From Trabulsiella odontotermitis (lineage in GTDB: Bacteria; Pseudomonadota; Gammaproteobacteria; Enterobacterales; Enterobacteriaceae): 64,000 nucleotides of DNA. The position numbers were made by a program, and so were the translations under genes. This document shows, piece after piece, positions 25,538 to 34,793 of this stretch. Each line of letters begins with the position of its first letter. Position 1 is the stretch's first letter. A model generated the notes under the pieces. It saw only the letters and a program-made list of their open reading frames with translations. It was not told where the DNA came from and did no database searches. The stretch is taken from assembly GCF_030053895.1 (NCBI RefSeq), contig NZ_CP125781.1:1-64000 (forward strand), in the 5' to 3' direction.

Positions 25538-27226
25538 ATGGCAAGTTCGGGCAAAACCTCACAAAGCACGCGTTACACCGGTGCGCAGTTAATCGTTCAT
25601 TTACTGGAGCGACAGGGCATCACTACCGTGGCAGGTATCCCGGGAGGGACAGTGCTGCCGTTGTATGATGCGTTAAGTCAAAGCACGCAGATCCGCCATG
25701 TACTGGCGCGCCACGAGCAGGGCGCAGGGTTCATTGCACAGGGTATGGCGCGTACGCAGGGCAAACCGGCAGTTTGTATGGCCTGTAGTGGGCCGGGCGC
25801 GACCAACCTGGTCACGGCGATTGCCGATGCGCGGCTGGATTCCATTCCGCTGGTCTGCATTACCGGGCAGGTCTCTTCCTCGCTTATCGGTACGGATGCC
25901 TTTCAGGAAGTGGACACCTACGGCATTTCAATTCCCATCACCAAGCACAACTACTTAGTCCGCCACATCAGCGAGTTACCGCAGGTGATTAGCGATGCCT
26001 TCCGCATTGCGCAGTCAGGCCGTCCGGGACCGGTGTGGATCGACATTCCCAAAGACGTACAGACGGCGGAAATCGACATTGCTGATCTGCCGGTACCTGG
26101 CGGGCGGGCGCCTGCGCCAGTGTTCCGTCTGGAGGATATTCGTGAAGCGGCGGCGATGATCAACGCGGCCCGTCGTCCGGTGCTCTATCTGGGCGGTGGT
26201 GTGGTTGCCTCGGCGGAGCAGGTGCGCAAGCTGGCGGAGAAGGCCAGTCTGCCGACCACCATGACCTTAATGGCGCTGGGCATTCTGCCGAAAGCGCATC
26301 CGCTGTCGCTGGGCATGTTGGGCATGCACGGTGCGCGGAGTACCAATTTTATCCTGCAGGAGTCGGATTTGCTGGTGGTACTGGGCGCGCGTTTTGATGA
26401 CCGGGCGATTGGCAAAACCGAGCAGTTCTGCCCCAACGCGAAGATTATTCACGTCGACATCGACCGCGCGGAGCTGGGTAAAATCAAACAGCCGCACGTG
26501 GCGATTCAGGCCGACGTGGGTGAAGTGCTGGAACAGCTGATGCCGCTGATCGACGCCACGCCGCGTGACGAATGGCGCCAGCTGGTTGCGGCGCTGCAGC
26601 AGGAATTCCCGTCCGCCATCCCGACCGGCGGCGATCCGCTGACCCATTACGGGCTGATTAACGCGGTCGCGGCTTGTGTCGATGACGACGCTATCATTAC
26701 CACCGATGTCGGCCAGCATCAGATGTGGGTGGCGCAGGCTTATCCGCTGAACCGTCCGCGCCAGTGGCTGACCTCCGGCGGTCTGGGCACCATGGGCTTT
26801 GGTCTGCCTGCCGCCGTCGGCGCGGCGCTGGCGAATCCGCACCGCAAAGTGCTGTGCTTCTCCGGCGACGGTAGTTTGATGATGAATATTCAGGAGATGG
26901 CGACGGCTGCCGAAAATAATCTCGACGTCAAAATTATTCTGATGAATAACGAAGCGCTGGGGCTGGTGCACCAGCAGCAGAGCCTGTTCTACAAGCAGGG
27001 CGTTTTTGCAGCGACCTATCCGGGCATGATCAACTTCATGCAGATTGCGACCGGGTTTGGACTGCAAACCTGCGACTTAACCACAGCGGACGATCCGCAG
27101 GCGGCGTTGCAGGAGATTATCGCGCGTCCCGGTCCGGCGTTGATCCACGTACGCATTGATGCTGAAGAGAAAGTCTATCCGATGGTTCCGCCGGGTGCGG
27201 CAAATACTGAAATGGTGGGGGAATAA
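25538..27226 (+). CDS. ilvB: Acetolactate synthase I large subunit
   Basis: IlvB is the catalytic subunit of acetohydroxy acid synthase I, making acetolactate and acetohydroxybutyrate for valine, leucine and isoleucine synthesis. The 562-residue ThDP enzyme has the catalytic Glu60 in RHEQGAGFIAQGMAR and a FAD-binding central domain. The ThDP motif begins GDGSLMMNIQEM and ends at MNN. The ribosome site AAGGACTGGAG precedes the ATG. It is followed 3 bp later by ilvN. Confidence 0.98.
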   Translation: MASSGKTSQSTRYTGAQLIVHLLERQGITTVAGIPGGTVLPLYDALSQSTQIRHVLARHEQGAGFIAQGMARTQGKPAVCMACSGPGATNLVTAIADARLDSIPLVCITGQVSSSLIGTDAFQEVDTYGISIPITKHNYLVRHISELPQVISDAFRIAQSGRPGPVWIDIPKDVQTAEIDIADLPVPGGRAPAPVFRLEDIREAAAMINAARRPVLYLGGGVVASAEQVRKLAEKASLPTTMTLMALGILPKAHPLSLGMLGMHGARSTNFILQESDLLVVLGARFDDRAIGKTEQFCPNAKIIHVDIDRAELGKIKQPHVAIQADVGEVLEQLMPLIDATPRDEWRQLVAALQQEFPSAIPTGGDPLTHYGLINAVAACVDDDAIITTDVGQHQMWVAQAYPLNRPRQWLTSGGLGTMGFGLPAAVGAALANPHRKVLCFSGDGSLMMNIQEMATAAENNLDVKIILMNNEALGLVHQQQSLFYKQGVFAATYPGMINFMQIATGFGLQTCDLTTADDPQAALQEIIARPGPALIHVRIDAEEKVYPMVPPGAANTEMVGE

Positions 27227-27229
27227 GCC

Positions 27230-27520
27230 ATGCAACAACCGACACATGACAACGTGATTCTGGAACTCACCGTGCGCAACCACCCGGGCGTAATGACTCA
27301 CGTCTGCGGGCTGTTCGCCCGCCGCGCGTTTAACGTCGAGGGCATTCTCTGTCTGCCGATCCAGAACAGCGACAAAAGCCGCATCTGGCTACTGGTCAAC
27401 AATGATCAGCGGCTGGAGCAGATGATAAGCCAGATAGATAAACTTGAGGACGTAGTCCACATCGTCCGCCACCAGAGTGATCCGGGCGTCTTTAACAAAC
27501 TCGGGCTGTTCTTTGAATAA
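27230..27520 (+). CDS. ilvN: Acetolactate synthase I small (regulatory) subunit
   Basis: IlvN is the 96-residue ACT-domain subunit that activates IlvB and confers valine feedback inhibition. The ACT domain starts at LELTVRNHPGVMTHVCGLFARR and includes the NVEGILCLP loop. The short, one-domain form is typical of isozyme I. In E. coli uhpA follows; here the convergent deoQ gene ends 1 bp away. Confidence 0.98.
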   Translation: MQQPTHDNVILELTVRNHPGVMTHVCGLFARRAFNVEGILCLPIQNSDKSRIWLLVNNDQRLEQMISQIDKLEDVVHIVRHQSDPGVFNKLGLFFE

Positions 27521-27521
27521 G

Positions 27522-28313
27522 TTATTCGCCGTCTGAATCTGGCGTAATGACTTTCACAAATCCGTTCCGGCAGTGGGTGGCATACTCTGCCGGCAGCGGG
27601 CGATCGCTTATCAGTACATCAAAGGCCGAAAGCGGGCCAATGCTGGCGGGCGCCACGTCGTCAAACAGGGCGTAGCGCGCCAGCAGGATTTTCCGCAGGC
27701 CATGCTGCAGGGCTTTTCGCTTGGTAGCGAGGTCATCAAGATTAAACCAGGTCACGCCGTAATGCTCATGAACGCCGCTGGCCGAGATAAACACTTTACG
27801 CGGATTCAGCGAATCAAGAATTGAGGGGTTGCTGCTGTCATAAAAGGCATCGCTCTTTGCGCGATAGGTGCCGCCACAGAGAATGGCCGTGGCGTTGGGT
27901 TTGTCATTCAGCGCCATAAATACACGGTGCGAGTAGCAGATCCCCGTGAAGGTGATGTCGTCCGGGATCATACTGATGACCAGCGGCATTTCCGGGCCGT
28001 TGTCAAAAAAGACCAGATCGTTTTCCGCCACCATCCCGGCGGCGAGAATCGCAACCGGTAAGTCGTCCGGGTGATGGGTTTTTTCCTTGACGTTCGGCGC
28101 GGTGACCGACGTCGGTTTGTTCACCATTACAATGTAGCCGCCGAGCAGCGTCAGCGGCAGCGCATCGTCACCGTTGTTGTCCGGGCTTAAGTCGCGACGA
28201 ATGGTCATCACGGAGACTTCAAGCATGCGTGCGGCATCTTTAAGGTGAATACGATCTGTTTTCTTTAACAGCTCCACCAAACGACGAATGCGTTCTTTTT
28301 GCTTGGTTTCCAT
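27522..28313 (-). CDS. deoQ: Deoxyribose operon repressor DeoQ (DeoR family)
   Basis: A 263-residue DeoR-type repressor with an N-terminal helix-turn-helix (about 6-55, including IHLKDAARMLEVSVMTIRRDL). A C-terminal sugar-phosphate isomerase-like sensing domain holds FFDNGPEMPLV and LCGGTYRAKSDAFYDSS. It is divergent from deoKPX, the arrangement described for the Salmonella deoQKPX regulon. The inducer should be deoxyribose or its phosphate. Confidence 0.93.
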   Translation of the reverse strand: METKQKERIRRLVELLKKTDRIHLKDAARMLEVSVMTIRRDLSPDNNGDDALPLTLLGGYIVMVNKPTSVTAPNVKEKTHHPDDLPVAILAAGMVAENDLVFFDNGPEMPLVISMIPDDITFTGICYSHRVFMALNDKPNATAILCGGTYRAKSDAFYDSSNPSILDSLNPRKVFISASGVHEHYGVTWFNLDDLATKRKALQHGLRKILLARYALFDDVAPASIGPLSAFDVLISDRPLPAEYATHCRNGFVKVITPDSDGE

Positions 28314-28666
28314 TCACTCTCTCCGCTGTAAGAACCTGTCCCTGTTGGCTCTTAATGTTTTCAAAGTAACATTACCTGATGCGTACGCAACACCCTGTCT
28401 GCGCTTTACTATACTGCGCCGCCCGCTGAAAAGAAAGCCCGTAACGCTGCGCTTAACCAATATTAATGTGATATATATCAGTATGTTATCATGTTTTTAT
28501 TTCGCTGATTTTGCACGATGTTATCCTCATCACAAAAACAGGTGATCAAGAAATAAACAGTTAAATGATCTTTTAATCGCGATCAGAATCACAAATGATA
28601 CAAAAGTAACATGATAATGTTTCGATAATATCATTGCAGTGTGATTGTTTCAGAGAGGAAGTAAAC
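28314..28666. promoter_or_regulatory. deoQ-deoK divergent control region (353 bp)
   Basis: An A+T-rich spacer holding the promoters for both directions. The decamer AACATGATAA (28608-28617) occurs in reverse complement as TTATCATGTT at 28486-28495, about 120 bp away; the right copy is part of the imperfect palindrome AACAT-GATA-ATGTT (28608-28621). These are candidate DeoQ operators suitable for looping. No additional coding frame is convincing. Confidence 0.55.
28578..28593 (+). promoter_or_regulatory. Possible CRP site upstream of deoK
   Basis: CGCGA-TCAGAA-TCACA matches the TGTGA-N6-TCACA pattern well on the right half and at 3 of 5 bases on the left. A cAMP-CRP site is expected for a deoxyribose catabolic operon. 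Confidence 0.45.
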
Positions 28667-29590
28667 ATGGATATCGCGGTTATCGGCTCCAACATGGTTG
28701 ATCTCATTACCTACACCAACCAGATGCCAAAAGAGGGGGAAACCCTCGAAGCGCCCGCATTCAAGATTGGCTGTGGCGGAAAGGGCGCGAACCAGGCGGT
28801 GGCAGCCGCTAAGCTCAATTCCAAAGTCATGATGCTGACCAAAGTCGGCGATGACATTTTTGCTGACAACACCATCCGTAATTTAGAGTCCTGGGGTATC
28901 AACACCACCTATGTTGAAAAAGTGCCCTGCACCAGCAGCGGCGTGGCGCCGATCTTCGTTAACGCCAATTCCAGCAACAGCATTCTGATTATTAAAGGTG
29001 CAAATAAATTTTTGTCGCCGGAAGATATTGACCGCGCGGCAGAAGATCTGAAGAAGTGTCAATTAATTGTTTTACAACTCGAAGTCCAGCTCGAAACGGT
29101 TTATCACGCCATTGAGTTTGGTAAAAAACATGGTATTAAGGTGTTATTGAATCCAGCCCCGGCATTACGTGAACTGGATATGTCTTATGCCTGTAAATGT
29201 GATTTCTTTATTCCTAATGAAACTGAACTGGAAATACTCACCGGTATGCCAGTCAACACCTACGATAATATTCGAATTGCTGCCCGCTCGCTGTTAGAAA
29301 TGGGGCTCAATAATATTATCGTTACCATGGGTGAAAAAGGCGCGCTGTGGATGACCCGCGATCAGGAAGTCCACGTGCCTGCTTTTAAAGTCAATGCCAT
29401 CGACACCAGCGGCGCAGGCGATGCCTTCATTGGCTGCTTTGCGCATTACTATGTTCAGAGTGGTGACGTGGAATTCGCGATGAAAAAAGCCGCTCTCTTT
29501 GCCGCGTTTAGCGTCACCGGGAAAGGCACTCAGTCGTCTTATCCCAGCATTGAACAATTCAATGAGTATCTGGCGTTAAACGAAAAATAA
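28667..29590 (+). CDS. deoK: Deoxyribokinase DeoK
   Basis: DeoK phosphorylates 2-deoxy-D-ribose to deoxyribose 5-phosphate, which DeoC then cleaves. ATG 28667 with AGAGGAAG upstream gives 307 residues starting MDIAVIGSNMVDLI, the Salmonella DeoK start; an in-frame upstream ATG would add 11 unrelated residues. PfkB-family signatures are GCGGKGANQAVAAAKL (about 38-55) and the catalytic DTSGAGDAFIGCF (about 245-258). The reading frame is more A+T-rich than the flanking housekeeping genes, suggesting acquisition by transfer. Confidence 0.95.
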   Translation: MDIAVIGSNMVDLITYTNQMPKEGETLEAPAFKIGCGGKGANQAVAAAKLNSKVMMLTKVGDDIFADNTIRNLESWGINTTYVEKVPCTSSGVAPIFVNANSSNSILIIKGANKFLSPEDIDRAAEDLKKCQLIVLQLEVQLETVYHAIEFGKKHGIKVLLNPAPALRELDMSYACKCDFFIPNETELEILTGMPVNTYDNIRIAARSLLEMGLNNIIVTMGEKGALWMTRDQEVHVPAFKVNAIDTSGAGDAFIGCFAHYYVQSGDVEFAMKKAALFAAFSVTGKGTQSSYPSIEQFNEYLALNEK

Positions 29591-29616
29591 AACTCTGTAC
29601 AGTTAAAGGTAGCACT

Positions 29617-30936
29617 ATGAACGATAAAAACATCGTTCAGATGCCTGACGGGTATCTGAATAAAACCCCTCTGTTCCAGTTTATTTTGTTATCCTGTTTA
29701 TTTCCATTATGGGGATGCGCCGCTGCGTTAAATGATATTCTCATTACCCAGTTTAAGAGCGTATTTTCACTGAGTAACTTTGCCTCCGCACTGGTGCAAA
29801 GTGCGTTTTATGGCGGTTATTTTTTAATTGCTATCCCGGCGTCGTTAGTGATTAAAAATAGCACCTATAAAGTCGCGATATTAATTGGCTTAACGCTTTA
29901 TATTGTCGGCTGTACGTTGTTTTTCCCGGCCTCGCACATGGCAACCTACACCATGTTCCTGGCGGCGATTTTCGCTATCGCCATCGGTCTGAGCTTCCTT
30001 GAGACCGCGGCGAACACCTACAGTTCGATGATTGGTCCGAAACAGTGGGCAACATTGCGCCTGAATATCAGCCAGACCTTCTACCCGATTGGCGCAGCCT
30101 CCGGCATCCTGCTGGGTAAATATCTGGTGTTCTCCGAAGGCGAAAGCCTGGAAAAACAGATGGCGGGTATGACGGCGGAGCAGGTACATAACTTCAAAGT
30201 GCTGATGCTCGAAAACACCCTCGAACCCTATAAGTACATGATTATGGTGCTGGTGGTTGTGCTGGTGCTGTTCCTGTTTACCCGCTTCCCGAAATGTAAA
30301 GTCGAGCAGACCGCCACGCACAAGCGCCCGTCAGCGATGGACACGCTGCGTTATCTGGCGACTAACGCCCGCTTCCGCCGCGGTATTCTCGCGCAGTTCC
30401 TGTATGTCGGCATGCAGGTGGCTGTCTGGTCATTCACCATTCGACTGGCGCTGGAACTGGGAGATATCAACGAACGCGACGCCTCAAACTTCATGGTCTA
30501 CAGCTTCGCCTGCTTCTTCATCGGGAAGTTTATCGCCAACATTCTGATGACGCGCTTCAACCCGGAAAAAGTGCTGATCATGTACTCCGTCGTCGGTGCG
30601 CTGTTCCTCGCCTATGTCGCGCTGGTACCGAGCTTCAGCGCGGTGTATGTCGCAGTGCTGGTGAGTGTGCTGTTTGGACCCTGCTGGGCGACGATTTACG
30701 CCGGGACACTGGACACCGTTGATAACGAACACACCGAAATGGCGGGTGCCGTTATCGTGATGGCGATTGTCGGCGCGGCGGTAGTTCCGGCCATTCAGGG
30801 TTATGTCGCTGACATGTTCCATTCGTTACAGGTTTCCTTCCTGGTGTCGATGCTGTGCTTCGTCTACGTCGGGATCTACTTCTGGCGTGAGCTGAAAGTT
30901 CGTCGCACGCTGGGTGAAGAAGCCACGGCATCTTAA
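29617..30936 (+). CDS. deoP: Deoxyribose permease DeoP (FucP-like MFS)
   Basis: A 439-residue inner-membrane sugar:proton symporter of the fucose permease group, expected to import 2-deoxy-D-ribose. Twelve helices are apparent. The FucP-type features include WGCAAALNDILITQFKSVF in helix 1 and LETAANTYSSMIGP in the helix 4-5 area. It starts 26 bp after deoK. Confidence 0.94.
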   Translation: MNDKNIVQMPDGYLNKTPLFQFILLSCLFPLWGCAAALNDILITQFKSVFSLSNFASALVQSAFYGGYFLIAIPASLVIKNSTYKVAILIGLTLYIVGCTLFFPASHMATYTMFLAAIFAIAIGLSFLETAANTYSSMIGPKQWATLRLNISQTFYPIGAASGILLGKYLVFSEGESLEKQMAGMTAEQVHNFKVLMLENTLEPYKYMIMVLVVVLVLFLFTRFPKCKVEQTATHKRPSAMDTLRYLATNARFRRGILAQFLYVGMQVAVWSFTIRLALELGDINERDASNFMVYSFACFFIGKFIANILMTRFNPEKVLIMYSVVGALFLAYVALVPSFSAVYVAVLVSVLFGPCWATIYAGTLDTVDNEHTEMAGAVIVMAIVGAAVVPAIQGYVADMFHSLQVSFLVSMLCFVYVGIYFWRELKVRRTLGEEATAS

Positions 30937-30947
30937 GGAGAACGACC

Positions 30948-31961
30948 ATGACAACCCGAATTCCGTTATGGCGCCAGTTGTTTACCGAACAGCCCCGCGT
31001 CCTGCTGGAAAACAGCGATTTCTCGGTCACAGCGTTTCGCTATGACAGCGGCATAGAAGGGTTACGCCTGCAAAACAGCCGCGGTCATCTGGTTATTTTG
31101 CCGTGGATGGGGCAGATGATCTGGGATGCGCAATTCGACGGTCACGACCTGACGATGCGCAACATGTTCCGCCAGCCTAAACCGGCGAACGAGGTCGTTG
31201 AAACCTACGGCTGTTTCGCGTTTCACTCCGGTCTGCTGGCTAACGGCTGCCCGTCGCCGGAAGACACGCACCCGCTGCATGGCGAAATGGCCTGTGCGAC
31301 CATGGATGATGCCTGGCTGGAGCTTGATGGCGACACGCTGCGCATCGGTGGTGGTTACGAATACGTGATGGGCTTCGGTCATCACTATCACGCAAGCCCG
31401 ACGGTGGCGCTGCATAAAGCGAGCGCGCTGTTTGATATCACAATGTCGGTGACCAACCTCGCGTCAGTGGCGATGCCGTTGCAGTACATGTGCCACATGA
31501 ATTACGCCTATGTGCCGCAGGCGACCTTTGCGCAGAATTTCCCTGACGAGGTACTGACGCTACGGGAGTCCGTTCCGGCGCATGTGAAACCGACGCCGCA
31601 GTGGCTGGCTTTCAACCAGCGTATTTTGCAGGGCGAGGTATCGCTGAAGACGCTCAATGCGCCAGAGTTCTGCGATCCGGAAATCGTCTTTTTCGGTGAT
31701 AAGCTCGACCGCTACACCCGAACGCCGGAATTTAAGATGATCGCGCCAGATGGCACCACGTTCGTTACCCGGTTCTCCAGTAACGAGCTGAATTATGTGA
31801 CGCGCTGGATCCTCTACAACGGCGATCAGCAGGTGGCGGCGTTTGCGCTACCGGCCACCTGTCGCCCGGAAGGGTTCCTGGCAGCGCAACGCAACGGCAG
31901 CCTGATCGAACTGGCGCCGCAACAAACCCGCACGTTCCACGTCACCACCGGGGTGATGTGA
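30948..31961 (+). CDS. deoX: DeoX, aldose-1-epimerase-like protein of the deoxyribose operon
   Basis: A 337-residue cytoplasmic protein of the DUF4432/galactose-mutarotase-like superfamily. The segment THPLHGEMACA holds the histidine of the mutarotase HG motif, and FGHHYHASPTVAL is a second conserved histidine cluster. In Salmonella deoX is part of the deoxyribose regulon without an assigned reaction; anomer interconversion of deoxyribose is a plausible role. It begins 11 bp after deoP and is followed by a terminator. Confidence 0.9.
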   Translation: MTTRIPLWRQLFTEQPRVLLENSDFSVTAFRYDSGIEGLRLQNSRGHLVILPWMGQMIWDAQFDGHDLTMRNMFRQPKPANEVVETYGCFAFHSGLLANGCPSPEDTHPLHGEMACATMDDAWLELDGDTLRIGGGYEYVMGFGHHYHASPTVALHKASALFDITMSVTNLASVAMPLQYMCHMNYAYVPQATFAQNFPDEVLTLRESVPAHVKPTPQWLAFNQRILQGEVSLKTLNAPEFCDPEIVFFGDKLDRYTRTPEFKMIAPDGTTFVTRFSSNELNYVTRWILYNGDQQVAAFALPATCRPEGFLAAQRNGSLIELAPQQTRTFHVTTGVM

Positions 31962-31991
31962 TCCCGTCTTCCTTGAGATTGTCCGTTTTCG

Positions 31992-32023
31992 CGCGCTTAT
32001 CATTACGGTAAGCGCGTTTTTTT
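31992..32023 (+). terminator. Rho-independent terminator of deoKPX
   Basis: CGCGCTTA (31992-31999) and TAAGCGCG (32009-32016) form a perfect 8-bp stem followed by seven T. Confidence 0.92.
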
Positions 32024-32089
32024 ATCTCCCTGTCGACTTGAAAGGAATTCCCTTTATGATGTGAACGCAGAGACAACGTGAGAGGTTGC

Positions 32090-32542
32090 ATGATCTGGTT
32101 GATGTTGGCCACGCTGGTGGTCGTCTTTATTGTGGGATTCCGGGTGCTGACCTCTGATTCCCGCCGTGCTATCCGCCGCCTGAGCGAGCGCCTGGCGATC
32201 ACGCCGGAGCCGGTGGAATCGATGATCGATCAGATGGGCAAGTCCGCAGGCAACGAATTTCTCCGCTATCTGGAAAGACCGAACGAGGCGCATCTGCAAA
32301 ACGCGGCGCAGGTGCTGCTGATCTGGCAGGTGTTTATCGTCGATGGCAGCGAACAGAACATGCGCTACTGGCATCGCCTGATGCAAAAAGCGCGGCTGGA
32401 CGCGCCGATCACCGATGCCCAGCTTCGTCTGGCGCAGGGTTTCCTGCGCGAACTGGAGCCGGACCATTGGGAACTCAACGCCTTCCAGACCCGCTACAAT
32501 GCGCTGTATCTGCCGGAAGAGGGTGTTCACTGGCTGCACTGA
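32090..32542 (+). CDS. yicN: DUF1198 protein YicN
   Basis: A 150-residue protein of unknown function with one N-terminal membrane anchor (MIWLMLATLVVVFIVGF) and a soluble helical remainder. ATG 32090 was chosen over 32078 because it gives the E. coli length and start. In E. coli yicN also precedes nepI. Confidence 0.92.
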   Translation: MIWLMLATLVVVFIVGFRVLTSDSRRAIRRLSERLAITPEPVESMIDQMGKSAGNEFLRYLERPNEAHLQNAAQVLLIWQVFIVDGSEQNMRYWHRLMQKARLDAPITDAQLRLAQGFLRELEPDHWELNAFQTRYNALYLPEEGVHWLH

Positions 32543-32634
32543 GCCGCCGGAAAAGTTGGCAAAACGTTAAATTCGTCACAGTGAAAATGATACACTGCGC
32601 GACCCGCCACCCTTTTCTGGACACCCGATAACCG

Positions 32635-33816
32635 ATGAGTGAATGCGCAGAAAGTAAAAAAACCGCTGATGTGATCTCCCGCGCCAACTGGTCAGCCGTC
32701 TTTGCGGTCGCGTTTTGTGTGGCATGCCTGATTACCGTGGAATTTCTGCCAGTCAGCCTGCTGACGCCAATGGCGCAGGATCTCGGCATCACCGAAGGCG
32801 TGGCCGGGCAGTCAGTCACTACCACCGCGTTTGTGGCGATGTTCGCCAGCCTGTTTATCACCCATATCATCGGTAAAACCGATCGCCGCTACGTGGTTAT
32901 CCTCTTCGCCGTGTTACTGACGCTCTCCTGCCTGCTGGTCTCGTTTTCCAACAGTTTTGCCCTGTTGTTACTGGGGCGTGCCTGTCTGGGTCTCGCGCTT
33001 GGCGGCTTCTGGGCGATGTCGGCGTCGCTGACGATGCGCCTCGTGCCGTCGCGCGTGGTGCCGAAAGCGTTGTCGGTGATTTTTGGCGCCGTGTCGATTG
33101 CGCTGGTGATCGCCGCCCCGCTGGGCAGTTTCCTCGGCGGCATTATCGGCTGGCGCAATGTGTTTAACGGCGCGGCGTTGATGGGGCTGCTGTGCATTGT
33201 CTGGGTGGTGAAGGCGCTACCGTCGCTGCCCGGCGAAACGGCGCAGCAGCAGAACATGTTTGGCCTGTTGAAGCGCCCCGGCGTGTTAGCCGGGATGATC
33301 GCGATTTTCATGGCCTTTGCCGGTCAGTTCTCGTTTTTCACCTACATTCGCCCGGTGTATATGACCCTGGCGGGCTTTGACGTCGATGGACTGACGCTGG
33401 TGCTACTGAGCTTTGGTATCGCCAGTTTCATCGGCACCTCGTTGTCGTCGGTCATTCTTAAGCGTTCAGTGAAAGCTGCACTGGCCTGTGCGCCGCTGGT
33501 ACTGGCGCTAAGCGCGGTGACGTTGATGTTCTGGGGCCATGACAAAATTGTCGCGTCGGCGGTGGCGATTATCTGGGGCTTTGCGTTTGCGCTGGTGCCG
33601 GTCGGCTGGTCAACGTGGATCACTCGCTCGCTCTCCGACCAGGCGGAAAAAGCCGGTTCCATTCAGGTGGCGGTGATCCAATTAGCGAACACCTGCGGAG
33701 CCGCGGTCGGCGGTTTTGCGCTCGACCATTTCGGGCTGCTGTCGCCGCTGGCGCTGTCCGGCACGCTGATGCTGCTGACGGCGCTGCTGGTGGCGACGAA
33801 GGTGAAGATTAAGTAA
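32635..33816 (+). CDS. nepI: Purine ribonucleoside exporter NepI (MFS)
   Basis: A 393-residue, 12-helix proton antiporter that exports inosine and related purine ribonucleosides. It aligns throughout with E. coli NepI. Recognisable parts are ACLITVEFLPVSLLTPMAQD in helix 1 and GRACLGLALGGFWAMSASL in helix 4. No good ribosome site precedes the ATG at 32635, but no alternative start fits better. It converges on yicL with a 4-bp gap. Confidence 0.94.
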   Translation: MSECAESKKTADVISRANWSAVFAVAFCVACLITVEFLPVSLLTPMAQDLGITEGVAGQSVTTTAFVAMFASLFITHIIGKTDRRYVVILFAVLLTLSCLLVSFSNSFALLLLGRACLGLALGGFWAMSASLTMRLVPSRVVPKALSVIFGAVSIALVIAAPLGSFLGGIIGWRNVFNGAALMGLLCIVWVVKALPSLPGETAQQQNMFGLLKRPGVLAGMIAIFMAFAGQFSFFTYIRPVYMTLAGFDVDGLTLVLLSFGIASFIGTSLSSVILKRSVKAALACAPLVLALSAVTLMFWGHDKIVASAVAIIWGFAFALVPVGWSTWITRSLSDQAEKAGSIQVAVIQLANTCGAAVGGFALDHFGLLSPLALSGTLMLLTALLVATKVKIK

Positions 33817-33820
33817 GCGC

Positions 33821-34726
33821 TTACAGCCCCGGTTTCACTCTTCTGCGCGAATCCAGCGAAATCAGGATCACCGAGGAGAGGATCAGCAGCGTACCGAGCC
33901 AGTCGAGCAGCGTAAACGTCACGCCTAACAGCAGCAGGGACAGCAGCGCGCTGCTCAGTGGCTCCGTACAGCTCAGAATGCTGGCTTTTGGCCCGCCAAT
34001 CAACTGCGCGCCTTTCAGATACAGGCTGAAGGTCAGCGCGGTGCCGATCACCACAAAGTAGAAAAAGGCCAGTATCAGATTGCCGGTGATGGCGACCTGC
34101 GAACCCTGCGCGGCGTAAAACGGCAACAGTACAATACCACCGAGCAGCATGCTCCAGCCAACAACCGGCAACGTGCCGTAACGAGCGATAAGTGTTGACG
34201 GAAATGTGGTGTAAAACGCCGCCGCAAATGCGGAAGCAATGCCCCAGAACAGCGCCGCCGCGGAGACAGAGAGCGATGTCGGGTTACCGTGGGTGACCAG
34301 CAAAAACGTGCCAATAAGCGATGTCAGAATCGCAATGATCACCAGCATGCCCGGACGAACGCGTTTCGCCAGCGCAAACCACGCGACAATGATCGTCGGC
34401 GAGAGAAACTGCAGCACGGTGGCGGTCGCGGCGTTAGATTTTTCGATGGTCAGCAGGAAGGTCAGTTGTACCGTCAACGCCCCCACCAGCGTGAAAATCA
34501 GCAGGCTCAGCGCGTCTTGCCGGTGACGGAAGACGGCGAAAATCTTATCGCCGTGGACAAAAGAGAGCGTTAACAGGATGGTGCCGGCAAACAGCAGACG
34601 CGTCATGGTCAGAAACCCTGATGACATCTGGCTCTGCTCCATAATGTACTGCGCACAAACGCCCGAACTGCCCCACAAAATGGCGGCGATCAGCACGTTC
34701 ATCATCCCTTTTCTGGTGGAGCCCAT
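33821..34726 (-). CDS. yicL: EamA/DMT-family transporter YicL
   Basis: A 301-residue inner-membrane protein with ten helices in two EamA repeats, typical of drug/metabolite transporters. The substrate is unknown. The start at 34726 gives MGSTRKGMMNVLIAAILWG as in E. coli; nine upstream in-frame residues are not conserved. It is the last gene of a leftward series after murP. Confidence 0.92.
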   Translation of the reverse strand: MGSTRKGMMNVLIAAILWGSSGVCAQYIMEQSQMSSGFLTMTRLLFAGTILLTLSFVHGDKIFAVFRHRQDALSLLIFTLVGALTVQLTFLLTIEKSNAATATVLQFLSPTIIVAWFALAKRVRPGMLVIIAILTSLIGTFLLVTHGNPTSLSVSAAALFWGIASAFAAAFYTTFPSTLIARYGTLPVVGWSMLLGGIVLLPFYAAQGSQVAITGNLILAFFYFVVIGTALTFSLYLKGAQLIGGPKASILSCTEPLSSALLSLLLLGVTFTLLDWLGTLLILSSVILISLDSRRRVKPGL

Positions 34727-34793
34727 GATGTCCTCTTCGCTGTTTTCTCTCACTTTTTGTTTCGGAGGACATCATAGCACAGGGATTTCGGCG

